Source of the DNA: Romboutsia lituseburensis DSM 797
GTDB lineage: Bacteria; Bacillota; Clostridia; Peptostreptococcales; Peptostreptococcaceae
NCBI RefSeq assembly: GCF_900103615.1
Contig: NZ_FNGW01000005.1
Location: forward strand, 305,320 to 369,319
DNA: 64,000 bases
Direction of reading: 5' to 3'
The translations under genes were made by a program, and so were the position numbers. The notes under the pieces are model-generated. The model worked only from the letters and a program-made list of their open reading frames with translations. It was not told the DNA's origin and did no database searches. Within the stretch, counting starts at the first letter, position 1; each line of letters starts with the position of its first letter. Shown one piece after another: positions 16,825 through 26,530 of this stretch.

Positions 16825-17919
16825 CTACAGACCTATGCTCGTCGCTTTTTCATTTGTATTTTTTTTACTAAATATTATTACCTTGCTTAGTATATAATTT
16901 AATATTATTACTAATATATTTGTAAATACTTTTACTATGAAGTCATTTAATCCAATTAAATCTATCATTAAATACATAAGTACCATTTCCATTATACCTG
17001 ATACTAATCTACAACTAACAAATGCTGTAAATTCTTTGATTAAAAAACCTAGTTTCATTTCTTTACTTTCAAACACAAGGAATTTATTTGTGACATATGC
17101 AAACAAAACAGCAACTATCCATGCTATTGTATTTGATATCATATAGTTTATATCTAATCCTCTAGTTAAAGCCGTATATGTAACTAAATTTACTAATACT
17201 GTTAAAGCTCCAAATATTAAATACATAATACTTTCTTTATAATCATTTAATTTTTCTATTATTTTTTTATTTGATAAATCTTCAATTTTAATATAATCTA
17301 TTTTCGATTTTACGTTTCCATCTTTTTTATTTACTAAGTATGCATTTTTTACAAGAGATAGCATAGGAAGATCACTTTTTGAATCTGAGTAAGCATATGA
17401 ATTTTCAAAATCTATTACTAAATCTTTTTTAACCAACAGCTCTTGTATCTTTGCTACTTTATCTTTACCCTTGCAGTTATTTCCAACTATTTTATTTTTA
17501 TATTTTGAATTTGTATATTCTAACTCTGTTCCTATTACTTCATCTGCATAACCATATTTTTTAAAATACTTCATATAGGCAAACGGAGAGGCAGTAATCA
17601 TTATTATAAACATATTATCTTCTCTTGCTTTTTCTATAATTTGCTCCATGTTAGAGTTAATTTTTTGTTCTAATACATTAGTAAAAAACTGCTCTAGTTC
17701 ACCCTCTGTATAATTTACTATTGGAGAAAAAACAGCTTCTTTCGCTTTATTTAATGAAACCATTTTTAGCGCATGCAATACTAATATTATTAATACATAT
17801 GGTAATTTTAAAATTGTTTTTATTGGTTTAGTTTTTAATGAATAAACAAAAAAATCTATCATACTGTCTGTGTTTATAACAGTATAGTCTATATCAAGTA
17901 ATAATACCTTCTTTTCCAT
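16825..17919 (-). CDS. HAD phosphatase-GtrA flippase fusion
   Basis: A 364-residue two-domain protein. Residues 1-215 are a HAD-IB hydrolase with the nucleophile motif D9-I-D11-Y-T13, a MITASPF motif II, the KGKDKVAK lysine region and YSDSKSDLPML (metal-binding motif IV). Residues about 225-355 form four hydrophobic helices of the GtrA family (VNLVTYTALTR and FVLVFESKEMKLG-like loops). GtrA proteins flip prenyl-phosphate sugars. Next to a UbiA-type phosphoribosyltransferase, the HAD half is best read as the phosphatase that removes the 5-phosphate from prenyl-phosphate-5-phosphoribose, and the GtrA half as its flippase. The fusion itself supports this coupling. The exact substrate is inferred. 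Confidence 0.88.
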   Translation of the reverse strand: MEKKVLLLDIDYTVINTDSMIDFFVYSLKTKPIKTILKLPYVLIILVLHALKMVSLNKAKEAVFSPIVNYTEGELEQFFTNVLEQKINSNMEQIIEKAREDNMFIIMITASPFAYMKYFKKYGYADEVIGTELEYTNSKYKNKIVGNNCKGKDKVAKIQELLVKKDLVIDFENSYAYSDSKSDLPMLSLVKNAYLVNKKDGNVKSKIDYIKIEDLSNKKIIEKLNDYKESIMYLIFGALTVLVNLVTYTALTRGLDINYMISNTIAWIVAVLFAYVTNKFLVFESKEMKLGFLIKEFTAFVSCRLVSGIMEMVLMYLMIDLIGLNDFIVKVFTNILVIILNYILSKVIIFSKKNTNEKATSIGL

Positions 17920-17940
17920 ATTAGTTACCCCTTCATTTTT

Positions 17941-18825
17941 TTAGAATATAATTATTAATAAGCAACTTAATGCCCAAACAAGCACACTGATTTGCAAGCT
18001 TGTATCTTTTAATACTACATCAGTTGGATTTCCTTCATCGCTTGTAGTTATTACATAGTTATATCTAAGTATACCGTATACAACAAATATTGTTGTAAAT
18101 ATCATATTAGGGTTACTTTTATTACTTGTTGAATATAATGCATAACAAACTATAGTTGAGCTTAGCACAACTGTCATCATCTGGTTTATTATTTCATCAT
18201 TGTATTCTTTCAAAATCTTTCTATGTTCACCTGCATTATCCTTTAATGTAGATATTTCTTTTTTTCTTTTTCCTAATCCTAAATATAGAGATAAAAAGAA
18301 TGTGCATAATATTATCCAATTAGATAATGTTACCCCTATAGCTATGCTACCTGCACAAACGCGAAGTATAAATCCAAATGCTATAGAAAATACATCTAGT
18401 AGTACTATGTTTTTTATTTTGAATGAGTACAGTAAGTTATTAAATAAATATATAATTAGTATAAATGCTAAACTTGTTTTTACTGTTAATGATATTGATA
18501 TTGATGCAACTACTAAGATTGTTAATAATATTATTGCATTTGATTTATTTATTACACCACTAGCTAACGGTCTTTTACACTTTTTAGGGTGTAACTTATC
18601 TTTTTCTATATCTACGATATCATTTAAAACATATACTGCAGATGATATTAAACAAAATGATATAAACGCTATAACGGTATTAAATACTGAATTTAAATCT
18701 AATATTTTATTTGAAAATATTAGTGCAGCCACTACAAACAAATTTTTAATATATTGTTTCGGCCTCATTAACTTTATATAATCCTTCAGTGAAGGTTTTT
18801 GTATTGTTATTATTGTATCGATCAT
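17941..18825 (-). CDS. UbiA-family prenyl-phosphate phosphoribosyltransferase
   Basis: A 294-residue membrane protein with about eight helices. It has the first Asp-rich motif NDIVDIEKDKLHPKKCKRPL and the second-motif region ending SLYLGLGKRKKEI. With RPKQYIKN at the N terminus, these are typical of the decaprenyl-phosphate 5-phosphoribose synthase branch of UbiA rather than of quinone or heme enzymes. The branch transfers phosphoribose from PRPP to a polyprenyl phosphate. Flanking genes encode a HAD phosphatase fused to a flippase and a GT-C-like protein, in line with that pathway. No quinone genes are nearby. The gene starts at an ATG after AAGGTGA. Confidence 0.85.
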   Translation of the reverse strand: MIDTIITIQKPSLKDYIKLMRPKQYIKNLFVVAALIFSNKILDLNSVFNTVIAFISFCLISSAVYVLNDIVDIEKDKLHPKKCKRPLASGVINKSNAIILLTILVVASISISLTVKTSLAFILIIYLFNNLLYSFKIKNIVLLDVFSIAFGFILRVCAGSIAIGVTLSNWIILCTFFLSLYLGLGKRKKEISTLKDNAGEHRKILKEYNDEIINQMMTVVLSSTIVCYALYSTSNKSNPNMIFTTIFVVYGILRYNYVITTSDEGNPTDVVLKDTSLQISVLVWALSCLLIIIF

Positions 18826-18859
18826 ATTTATTTCACCTTATAATTTTCTTTTTCTATTG

Positions 18860-20083
18860 TTATTTCGGGTATACAGACATTCCAAGTTTTAGTATTTCAC
18901 CAAACCCTTGCATGTTACTTATTAATATTGTTAGTATCACTATTCCTAAAAATATATTAAATATCTTATTTTGCTTTTCATTTAATCCCTTTGCAAAATA
19001 TGCAAGCAATACTATGATTGAAAATGTGAAGTGTATTGCCATTATGTTAGCACTCATTAGATTGTATCCTATTATTCCATGTAACATAAAGTTTGATAAT
19101 AATATACCTAAACATATCTTAGCTGTTTTTTCTTTAAAGTTTTTTACTCCTCCTATTATCGCTAATACTAAAGCTAAGATAATTAATACTAAAAATATTT
19201 TATTTACATCTCCATTTTGATTCATTTTGTTGTATGAAATCTCATATCCAGGAAAATAAAATACAGGATAAATTAGTCTTAATATAACCATCTTAAATTT
19301 CTCAATTATCGGTGCAACTAATATAAATTGAGTATCTGATTGTACCACACCACTAACTTCAAATATACTATTGTATGATTTAGTTGCTATGATTGCTATA
19401 TATGATGCTAGTACAAATATACCTGTATGACTTAGAATTTTCTTTAAATTTAGTTTAAATTCTAAAATCAAATTTATAAAATATAAATAGACATTAGTTA
19501 ATGTTACCCCTAAAAGTGGTATCGCTGCTATATCAATTAAATAAGATTCTTTATTTTTAAGTTTAAATAATAAAAATAAAAAGAATACTAGTGATAACTG
19601 AGCATATATAAATCGCTCTATATTTAATGACATAAATACTTGAGGGAACGATACAATCATTATTGTTATAATGATTAATGATGTTGTCTTTTTTATATTT
19701 AGTGTCTTTATACAACTATGTATTAATGTTATAGAAGTAGCACTAACTACTATTTGAAGTATTGTCAATCCAATTCCATATGCATATTTATAATCTATAT
19801 GACCTGCTTTACTTAGTCCATCACTTATTGAATATATTGGATATGCTAATAAAGATACTATTGATGAGAACAATATGTGTTTACTATTGTCTTGTGATAT
19901 AGCGAATGTGTTCCAATTAAATAGTACTCCTGTGTCAGTATCTAATAATACATTATACGTACCATATGTATCATAGAATATTGTTGTGTTTTTTAAAAAT
20001 ATACTAGCAATTGCTGAGTATAATATTACTACTAAAGAGAATAATATTATACTATCTTTGTGTCTTTTTACTACATCTTTCAA
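18860..20083 (-). CDS. Polytopic membrane protein, candidate GT-C glycosyltransferase
   Basis: A 407-residue protein with about eleven hydrophobic segments. A first outer loop carries two acidic patches (TTIFYDTYGTYNVLLDTDTG). GT-C transferases use an acidic residue in the first outer loop with prenyl-phosphate sugars as donors. I did not recognise a named family with certainty. It is the first gene of the operon with the UbiA, HAD-GtrA and DedA genes (34-base gap to UbiA). This suggests it uses the prenyl-phosphate-ribose donor outside the cell. Translation starts at a TTG (20083) directly behind a strong GGAGG; no ATG is nearby. Confidence 0.65.
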   Translation of the reverse strand: MKDVVKRHKDSIILFSLVVILYSAIASIFLKNTTIFYDTYGTYNVLLDTDTGVLFNWNTFAISQDNSKHILFSSIVSLLAYPIYSISDGLSKAGHIDYKYAYGIGLTILQIVVSATSITLIHSCIKTLNIKKTTSLIIITIMIVSFPQVFMSLNIERFIYAQLSLVFFLFLLFKLKNKESYLIDIAAIPLLGVTLTNVYLYFINLILEFKLNLKKILSHTGIFVLASYIAIIATKSYNSIFEVSGVVQSDTQFILVAPIIEKFKMVILRLIYPVFYFPGYEISYNKMNQNGDVNKIFLVLIILALVLAIIGGVKNFKEKTAKICLGILLSNFMLHGIIGYNLMSANIMAIHFTFSIIVLLAYFAKGLNEKQNKIFNIFLGIVILTILISNMQGFGEILKLGMSVYPK

Positions 20084-20163
20084 GTTTTTTCCTCCTACTA
20101 TTTTTTAGCTTTACTAGTATAGCATAATATCTTACTTTTTTGTATAAATATTATTTTTCAAAT

Positions 20164-20197
20164 GAAGAAGCTAGAACTTTTAAGCCCTAGCTTCTTT
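20164..20197 (-). terminator. Intrinsic terminator after the S-layer paralogue
   Basis: A 10-bp stem (AAGAAGCTAG and complement) follows the stop by a few bases. Its T-run is weak. Confidence 0.65.
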
Positions 20198-20202
20198 GTA
20201 AA

Positions 20203-22251
20203 CTATCTATTTATGTGAAAAAATCTTTCTAAAACATTAGATGATATACCATATCCTACTTCAATTGCTTTATCTTTATTTTTTATCATAGTTAAAACAT
20301 TTTCTTGTTCTTCACTTAATTCATTACTCGCTAATACTATAGGTGCATCTATATTACTAGCTAAAGCACCGGCACCAAGAGCATCAACTAAACTTGCATC
20401 TTCAGATTTTGAAAATACCACACTTCCATTTTCAAAGAGTTCTTTATTTTCACTGTAAAACTCTCTGATAACAGATGCATTAGTATCTTGTCTATTCTCT
20501 CCCGATAAATTTTTATGATCAATGTTAAGTTTTAAAATGTCTATAATTACTTGATTGGAAATGTTGTTTTTACCACCTACAGTGTAAGCATCATTTGAGT
20601 AACTGCTTAAAAAATGCTTAGCATCACTAGAAAGTCCATTACTTTTAGTTAATATAATCGGACTTGTTTTACTTCCTGCGACTGATGAAATGGATAATGC
20701 ATCTGCCATACCATTTCCACCAACTACAAAAGTATCTACTTTACTTTTAGATTTTTTAGCAACAGATTCTCCAACAGCTATAGATGTTTCGTATCTATCA
20801 TTTCCTTCTATTCTATTTACATTTTTTCCATAATATCTATATAGCTTATCACTTACCTCTTTAGAAACAGAGTTATATCCTCCAACTATATAAACATTTT
20901 TTACACCTAGTCTATCAATTTCATCTATAACACATTGAGGTATTTCATCTTTTTTAGTAAGTAAAATAGGTGCATTCATACTTGCTGCCAAAGGAGTTGC
21001 TGTTAATCCATCAACTAAAGCATTGTTATCTCCTGATACAATAACAAGATCTTCACTTCCATTTTTCCATCCATTTTTACTTACTTGTGTACTTGTTAGA
21101 TATCTATCCATACCTGCAAATGTTCTTGTCTTATTCTTTTGTGTTAGGATATTTAAAATATTTTCAAGACCTGCATTTCTAGATGGCTTTATAATATACT
21201 CATCCTTTATATACTTTTTATCATTATTCCTATATCCTATTATAAAGCTTATTGCTGATAAGTCCTTAGCTTCAACAACTTTATCATTGTCAATATACTT
21301 AATCACCAAATCATCCTCATTTGTATAATCAATATACATAGGATGTGAATATGCAGTTGTACTACTAATACCATTAATTGATACAGTATAGTTTTCTTTG
21401 CCATCTACACTATCAATATAATTAAACAATTCATTACCTTTCATGTTTAATCTATATGCCTTAGTATCATAGATATCGCTTACCGTATAATTAGTGCTAG
21501 TTGACTCATCTGCACTTTTTATTATTGCCTCTGTATCTTCAATTTTATCACAGTCTTTAATAGGATTAGACGAATCTTCATAATATCCATCTACAATCCC
21601 ATTTGGTAAACTTTCTTTAGTTTCTATTTGTAGATCATTTACTCGTTTTATTCCATCTCCATTTTTATCTATATAGTAACCATTTTTTTGTCTAAAAATA
21701 GGTCTAGATAAATCAAGCTTAGTATCTCCTATTTTAACAGTTATGTATCTTACATCTCCTGTCTCTGTATCTGGAGATAAAGGTATTCTTCCGATTTTCT
21801 TTCCATCTTCTAATATAGACCAACTAACCTCTTGTTCACTACCATTATATTTATTTACATTGTAGTCAACTAAAGTTTCTTCATCGATATGTCTTCCATA
21901 AGAAGTATATCTTAGTACTATTTTTTCTCCATAATCTAGAGACTCATATAATTTATCAAATTCTTTTTCAAATTGAGCATAGCTTAAAAGATTACTTGCA
22001 GATTCTAACTCTTGAAGAGATGATGCTATCTTTATATTGTATGCTACCTTCCCACTATTTTTAGGATCATTTAGCATAGCAATATTTTTTGCATATCTAC
22101 CATTAAACTTTTCATATATTGTTTCTTTTAATTTAGTTATTTTTTCTTGTTCATTTGAATCTATTACACTGCGTGGTGACATAGCACTTACAGGCATAGA
22201 TACTGATACTAAAATCGATGTTAAGACTATAGCACCTTTATGTCTTTGCAT
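20203..22251 (-). CDS. S-layer-like CWB2 protein, divergent paralogue
   Basis: A 682-residue exported protein: signal peptide 1-23, a unique region to about 375, then three CWB2 repeats (GMDRYLTSTQVS, GNDRYETSIAVG, GENRQDTNASVI starts). The N-terminal region is homologous to the large S-layer-like protein at 41827-44052. Examples are YAQFEKEFDKLYESLDYGEK here versus YSDFERKFDKAYAKLEDGQS there, then RPIFRQKNGYYIDKNG versus RPVVRQENDYYVDVNG. I place the start at the ATG at 22251 because GGAGGTG sits just upstream. A longer frame adds 13 residues before the signal peptide. Possibly a minor or alternative S-layer subunit, anchored through the secondary wall polymer. Confidence 0.87.
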   Translation of the reverse strand: MQRHKGAIVLTSILVSVSMPVSAMSPRSVIDSNEQEKITKLKETIYEKFNGRYAKNIAMLNDPKNSGKVAYNIKIASSLQELESASNLLSYAQFEKEFDKLYESLDYGEKIVLRYTSYGRHIDEETLVDYNVNKYNGSEQEVSWSILEDGKKIGRIPLSPDTETGDVRYITVKIGDTKLDLSRPIFRQKNGYYIDKNGDGIKRVNDLQIETKESLPNGIVDGYYEDSSNPIKDCDKIEDTEAIIKSADESTSTNYTVSDIYDTKAYRLNMKGNELFNYIDSVDGKENYTVSINGISSTTAYSHPMYIDYTNEDDLVIKYIDNDKVVEAKDLSAISFIIGYRNNDKKYIKDEYIIKPSRNAGLENILNILTQKNKTRTFAGMDRYLTSTQVSKNGWKNGSEDLVIVSGDNNALVDGLTATPLAASMNAPILLTKKDEIPQCVIDEIDRLGVKNVYIVGGYNSVSKEVSDKLYRYYGKNVNRIEGNDRYETSIAVGESVAKKSKSKVDTFVVGGNGMADALSISSVAGSKTSPIILTKSNGLSSDAKHFLSSYSNDAYTVGGKNNISNQVIIDILKLNIDHKNLSGENRQDTNASVIREFYSENKELFENGSVVFSKSEDASLVDALGAGALASNIDAPIVLASNELSEEQENVLTMIKNKDKAIEVGYGISSNVLERFFHINR

Positions 22252-22359
22252 AAGCACCTCCGAATATATCTCTACATCCGTATTTCTCATAATCTATGAT
22301 ATCATATTTTTTAAAATATAAAAATTAGTATAACTAAAAGATATGTAATATTTTTTACA

Positions 22360-24141
22360 TTATTTTACTTCCATTATATAATTAACGGGATTTTTTATAG
22401 CTTCATCAAAATAACTAGATACAGAATGATATCCAATTGCTAATTTACCTGTTTTAGGATCCCATTTACAATATTCCTTTAAAGCCTCTTTTACACTTTT
22501 ATCTTGGATATCATTTATAGGTAGATATTCATATACATTTTTATCTAATCCTCGTTTCAATAAATCATCATATAAGTATGGTTCAACATGCATATACAAT
22601 TGCTTTATAATACCTCTGTTGTAAAGTTCTCTAGCCCCTTCACCTAATCCCATATGATCGATATGATTTCCATTTGAATATTTTCCATCATAAAAAGTAT
22701 GAACAATAGCATTTGGGTATTTTTCCATAAACTCATTTATCCCTTTTATCGCTGTACTTTTATTCAATCTTCTATCATTTACCATATACTGCGAGAAATA
22801 TATATTCTCTTCTTTTACACCTAACTTAGATAATGATCTTTTAAATTCATCATCTCTATATTTACTTAATTCATTATTATGTATAAAATCAACATTATCT
22901 GTTCCTAAAGCATATTCTTCATATCTTGGGCTATGAACATAATTATGTATTCTACAAACTCTACCATCTTCACCATTTAAAACATGTCTAGCAACTGATA
23001 AAGAACCATTCGCATGTAAAACCACTTTTACATTACTTCCGTTATCTATGTATTTTTTAATAGTATTAGAAAAACTTAAAACCTCATCATCTTGATGCGG
23101 TATAAAAAATATAACATCTTTATTTGAGTAGTCTATATTATCTAAAGTTAACAACTCTACTAATTCATTTAATGCATTATTATTTACGTTATTTCCTAAT
23201 ACATTAATTTTATTTGCATACCTATTATTCAATAAATCAACTTGTGACTTTGTTAACTTTTCACTTGGTAATATCATTATCGGTGATTTTATTTTACTAC
23301 TTAGGGGTGCTGCCATTAAAGCATTTATACTATCCTTTGAATCTGTTATTATTAAATTATCCATATTTTTATCATTATAAAACTTATCTATAATTTGAAC
23401 ATTTGTATCGTATCTATCTACTCCACCTATTCTATTTTTACTTATATCATATAAAGTTATTTTATTTAAAGATTCGATTATATCTTGCTGTATACTATTT
23501 TCTCCCCCAATTATATACGCATTATCTAATTCTTCTGATTTTAACCAATCATACATATCATCTTTTATTTTATCTTTTTCAGCTAATATTATTGGCTGTT
23601 TATCTTGTCCTGCTTTAGTAGCTATAGATATTAAATCTGGCTCTCCATAGGAGTTTCCTACATATATTTTATTTACATCTTTTTTTTCATCTATATGTTT
23701 TGCTATTTCAAGAGATGTTTCATATCTGTTATTTCCACCAATTCGTTCTATACTTATATCTTCAGATATACTTTTGATATCAGATATCACTTCACTTGAT
23801 ATAGTATTTTCTCCACCGATTAAGATTATTTTTTTAGGCTTTAATCTTTCTATTTCTGTTTTAGTTTCATTAGGTAATGTATTTTCAGACGATAATAATA
23901 TAGGACTATCGTATAAGCTGGCTAATGGAGTTGCAATTATCCCATCTATTATAGACTTTTCATTTAAAATTATTATGCTTTCACATTTTTGCCATCCCTT
24001 TTGGCTGATTGTTTTTGATATTTGGTAAGAATTTTCCCCAGTAATTTGTGTCTTTTGTACAACTTCTTTTGCGTTTATTATACATGGCTGCATTGCTATT
24101 AAGAGTGTACTTACTATCCCTATTTTGTGTATTTTTTTCAT
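22360..24141 (-). CDS. Wall-anchored PIG-L-type deacetylase (CWB2 fusion)
   Basis: A 593-residue exported enzyme: signal peptide 1-24, three CWB2 repeats at about 30-330, then a PIG-L/LmbE deacetylase domain (340-593). The latter has the zinc motif P348-H-Q-D-D-E353 and a later N-H-I-D-H (to 496) that supplies the final His ligand. PIG-L enzymes remove N-acetyl groups from GlcNAc-like sugars. Anchoring by CWB2 places this one outside the membrane, where wall polymers or peptidoglycan glycan strands would be substrates. The gene sits between the S-layer paralogue and the polymer operon. The last CWB2 repeat is degenerate, but the repeat count is still three. Confidence 0.9.
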   Translation of the reverse strand: MKKIHKIGIVSTLLIAMQPCIINAKEVVQKTQITGENSYQISKTISQKGWQKCESIIILNEKSIIDGIIATPLASLYDSPILLSSENTLPNETKTEIERLKPKKIILIGGENTISSEVISDIKSISEDISIERIGGNNRYETSLEIAKHIDEKKDVNKIYVGNSYGEPDLISIATKAGQDKQPIILAEKDKIKDDMYDWLKSEELDNAYIIGGENSIQQDIIESLNKITLYDISKNRIGGVDRYDTNVQIIDKFYNDKNMDNLIITDSKDSINALMAAPLSSKIKSPIMILPSEKLTKSQVDLLNNRYANKINVLGNNVNNNALNELVELLTLDNIDYSNKDVIFFIPHQDDEVLSFSNTIKKYIDNGSNVKVVLHANGSLSVARHVLNGEDGRVCRIHNYVHSPRYEEYALGTDNVDFIHNNELSKYRDDEFKRSLSKLGVKEENIYFSQYMVNDRRLNKSTAIKGINEFMEKYPNAIVHTFYDGKYSNGNHIDHMGLGEGARELYNRGIIKQLYMHVEPYLYDDLLKRGLDKNVYEYLPINDIQDKSVKEALKEYCKWDPKTGKLAIGYHSVSSYFDEAIKNPVNYIMEVK

Positions 24142-24230
24142 AAATATATTTCTCCTTTTGCTGCTTGTTACATCTTTTTATTATATACTTTAAGTAAATA
24201 TTTTTCAAATTTACCATATTAACTAAAAAA

Positions 24231-24264
24231 GCTATATTAAAATATATTATTTTAATATAGCCTT
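24231..24264 (-). terminator. Intrinsic terminator closing the surface-glycan operon
   Basis: The long A/T stem (GGCTATATTAAAATA and complement) is followed by TTTTTT on the minus strand, directly after the rfbD stop. Confidence 0.8.
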
Positions 24265-24267
24265 AAG

Positions 24268-25110
24268 TTAAATATTATTTATATAATCTTTTAATGCATC
24301 TTTCCAATGTCTAGGAATTTTAAAATCATTTTCAATTAATTTTTCTTTACTCATTTTACTATTTTGAGGTCTTTTTGCTTTTGTAGGATACATGTCTGTT
24401 GTTATAGGGTTAACCTTTATATCAACATTAGCTATATTAAAAATCTCCTTAGCAAATTCATACCAAGAGCAAAAACCATCATTAGTAACATGATATGTTC
24501 CATACTTATTACTTTCAATCATATCAACTAATACAGGTGCTAAATCTTTAGTATATGTAGGAGAGCCAACTTGATCATCTATAACATTTAGCTCATTTCT
24601 ATCTTTAGATAACCTCAGCATAGTATCTATGAAATTATTTCCATTTTCACCAAATACCCATGAGATTCTAACTATGTAATATTTATCTAATATTGATTTA
24701 ACATATTCCTCACCCTTTAATTTAGTTTGACCATAAACATTTATAGGGCATGTATCATCTTCTTCTATATATAATCCTTCTTTAGTTCCATCGAAAACAT
24801 AATCCGTACTTATATATATCATAGGAATATCTAAATCTTTAGCACATAATGCAATCTCTTTTACAGATGCTGAATTTACCTTTTCACATAAATTAACCTC
24901 TTCTTCAGCATTATCTACCGCTGTGTATGCAGCGCAGTGAATAATTCCGTCAGGATTTTCATTATTTATTACTTTTTTTATCTCATCTAAATTAGTAAGA
25001 TCCATATTTTCTCTATCTACACCAATCGCTTCATATCCCCTTTTATTTAATTCCTTAACTACATCATATCCTAATTGACCATTTATTCCAGTTACTAAAA
25101 TTCTTTTCAT
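24268..25110 (-). CDS. rfbD: dTDP-4-dehydrorhamnose reductase
   Basis: A 280-residue SDR enzyme: nucleotide-binding VTGINGQLGYDVVKEL at the N terminus, D-H-C-A-type IIHCAAYTAVDNAE, STDYVFDGT and YGQTKLKGE (Tyr and Lys of the catalytic pair). It makes dTDP-L-rhamnose with NADPH in the cytoplasm, the last step after RfbA, RfbB and RfbC, whose genes are about 11 kb upstream in the same run. It is the last gene before the terminator. Confidence 0.94.
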   Translation of the reverse strand: MKRILVTGINGQLGYDVVKELNKRGYEAIGVDRENMDLTNLDEIKKVINNENPDGIIHCAAYTAVDNAEEEVNLCEKVNSASVKEIALCAKDLDIPMIYISTDYVFDGTKEGLYIEEDDTCPINVYGQTKLKGEEYVKSILDKYYIVRISWVFGENGNNFIDTMLRLSKDRNELNVIDDQVGSPTYTKDLAPVLVDMIESNKYGTYHVTNDGFCSWYEFAKEIFNIANVDIKVNPITTDMYPTKAKRPQNSKMSKEKLIENDFKIPRHWKDALKDYINNI

Positions 25111-25135
25111 AAATATAACTCCTTAAACTTTATCA

Positions 25136-26530
25136 TTAGTATGCATTTTTATTTACAAACCCTCTAAATACAGTTAAAAATACAATCTTCATATCAAATA
25201 AAAATGTCCAGTTCTCAATATAATATAAATCATGTGCAATACGGCCTTCTATAGATGTATCTCCCCTATATCCGCAAACTTGAGCCCAACCAGTGATTCC
25301 TGGTCTTACTTGATGTTTTATCATATATCTCGGTATTTCATCCCTAAACTTTTCAACAAAATATGGTCTTTCTGGTCTAGGACCTATAATACTCATATCT
25401 CCTTTTAATACATTAAAAAATTGAGGAAGTTCGTCTATACTAGTTTTTCTCATAAATGACCCCCATTTAGTTTTTCTAGGATCATTTTTAGTGCTCCACT
25501 TTGTTTTTTCTTCATCTTCACTTTGAACCTTCATAGATCTAAATTTATACATATAAAAGTTCTTTCTATTAAGTCCAACTCTTTCTTGCTTATATATAAT
25601 TGGACCTGGTGAAGTTAATTTAATCATTATTACAGATAATATCATTATAGGTGATACCATAATAATCGCTGTTAATGAAAATACTATATCAAATATTCTC
25701 TTAGACAAAGCTAAAAAATAATTATCCAAAGGTACATATCTAGTATCAACAATACTTAAACCATCTAAATCATCCATATGAGGTTTCGCCGATACATATT
25801 TTTGATAATATGGTATTATATTAGTTTTAACCCCAGCTCTCTCACAGATTTTGATAAGATATCCTATATCAACAAAGTCCTTTGCATCAATTGCTATGAA
25901 TACTATATCTATATGTGTTTTATCTAAAATAGACTTTAAATCTGAAAACTTGCCAATTACGTCATAATAGCAAAATAAATCACCTGTATTTTTATGATTA
26001 TCTATAATACCAGTAATGTTATATCCCCAGTGCTTGTTTTTATTAATTTTAGCTATTAATTGCTTTGATATATCAGTAGCTCCTATAATTAAACAATGCT
26101 TTTGATTTAAACCATTTATTCTATGCTTTCGTAATGTTCCCCTTAAAATAATACGGCTTGTACTAGTTATAAATGTATTTAATATAATAAATAAAGCTAA
26201 TACTATTCTTGAAAAGTTAATTAACTTAAAAACATAAAGCCCTAGTATTAGTATAAGAAGTCCTATAAAATTTGCTTTTATTATAGATTCAATTTCTTTG
26301 TATATACTTTTAGTACGTTTGGGGCTATATAAGTCAAACACATTATAAAGTATAAAGTACATAGGTAACGATATCAGAATTGGCATAAATGACTGCTTAA
26401 ACATCATAGATATGCTACCTTCTAATACATAAAACCTCATATAGTATGCAAATAAAAAGGATATAACAATAATTGTCATATCCATAATTACTTGTAATTT
26501 ATTTAAAAACTTTTGATTCTCCCTAATCAT
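25136..26530 (-). CDS. Polyprenyl-phosphate sugar-1-phosphate transferase (WcaJ/EpsE type)
   Basis: A 464-residue membrane enzyme. Four N-terminal helices lead to a CoA-binding-like domain, another helix, and a C-terminal bacterial sugar transferase domain with TSPGPIIYKQERVG, FYMYKFRSM and GDMSIIGPRPERP. It starts glycan assembly by moving a hexose-1-phosphate from a UDP-sugar to undecaprenyl phosphate on the inner face of the membrane. It takes the place normally held by TagO-type starters in teichoic-acid loci. The gene is near the end of the glycan operon, 25 bases before rfbD. The sugar specificity is not readable. Confidence 0.93.
   Translation of the reverse strand: MIRENQKFLNKLQVIMDMTIIVISFLFAYYMRFYVLEGSISMMFKQSFMPILISLPMYFILYNVFDLYSPKRTKSIYKEIESIIKANFIGLLILILGLYVFKLINFSRIVLALFIILNTFITSTSRIILRGTLRKHRINGLNQKHCLIIGATDISKQLIAKINKNKHWGYNITGIIDNHKNTGDLFCYYDVIGKFSDLKSILDKTHIDIVFIAIDAKDFVDIGYLIKICERAGVKTNIIPYYQKYVSAKPHMDDLDGLSIVDTRYVPLDNYFLALSKRIFDIVFSLTAIIMVSPIMILSVIMIKLTSPGPIIYKQERVGLNRKNFYMYKFRSMKVQSEDEEKTKWSTKNDPRKTKWGSFMRKTSIDELPQFFNVLKGDMSIIGPRPERPYFVEKFRDEIPRYMIKHQVRPGITGWAQVCGYRGDTSIEGRIAHDLYYIENWTFLFDMKIVFLTVFRGFVNKNAY

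Noticed and set aside
17941..18825. UbiA protein as a quinone or heme biosynthesis enzyme
   Set aside because: Motifs (RPKQYIKN, GKRKKEI) and the HAD-GtrA neighbour fit the phosphoribosyltransferase branch, and no quinone or heme genes are near.
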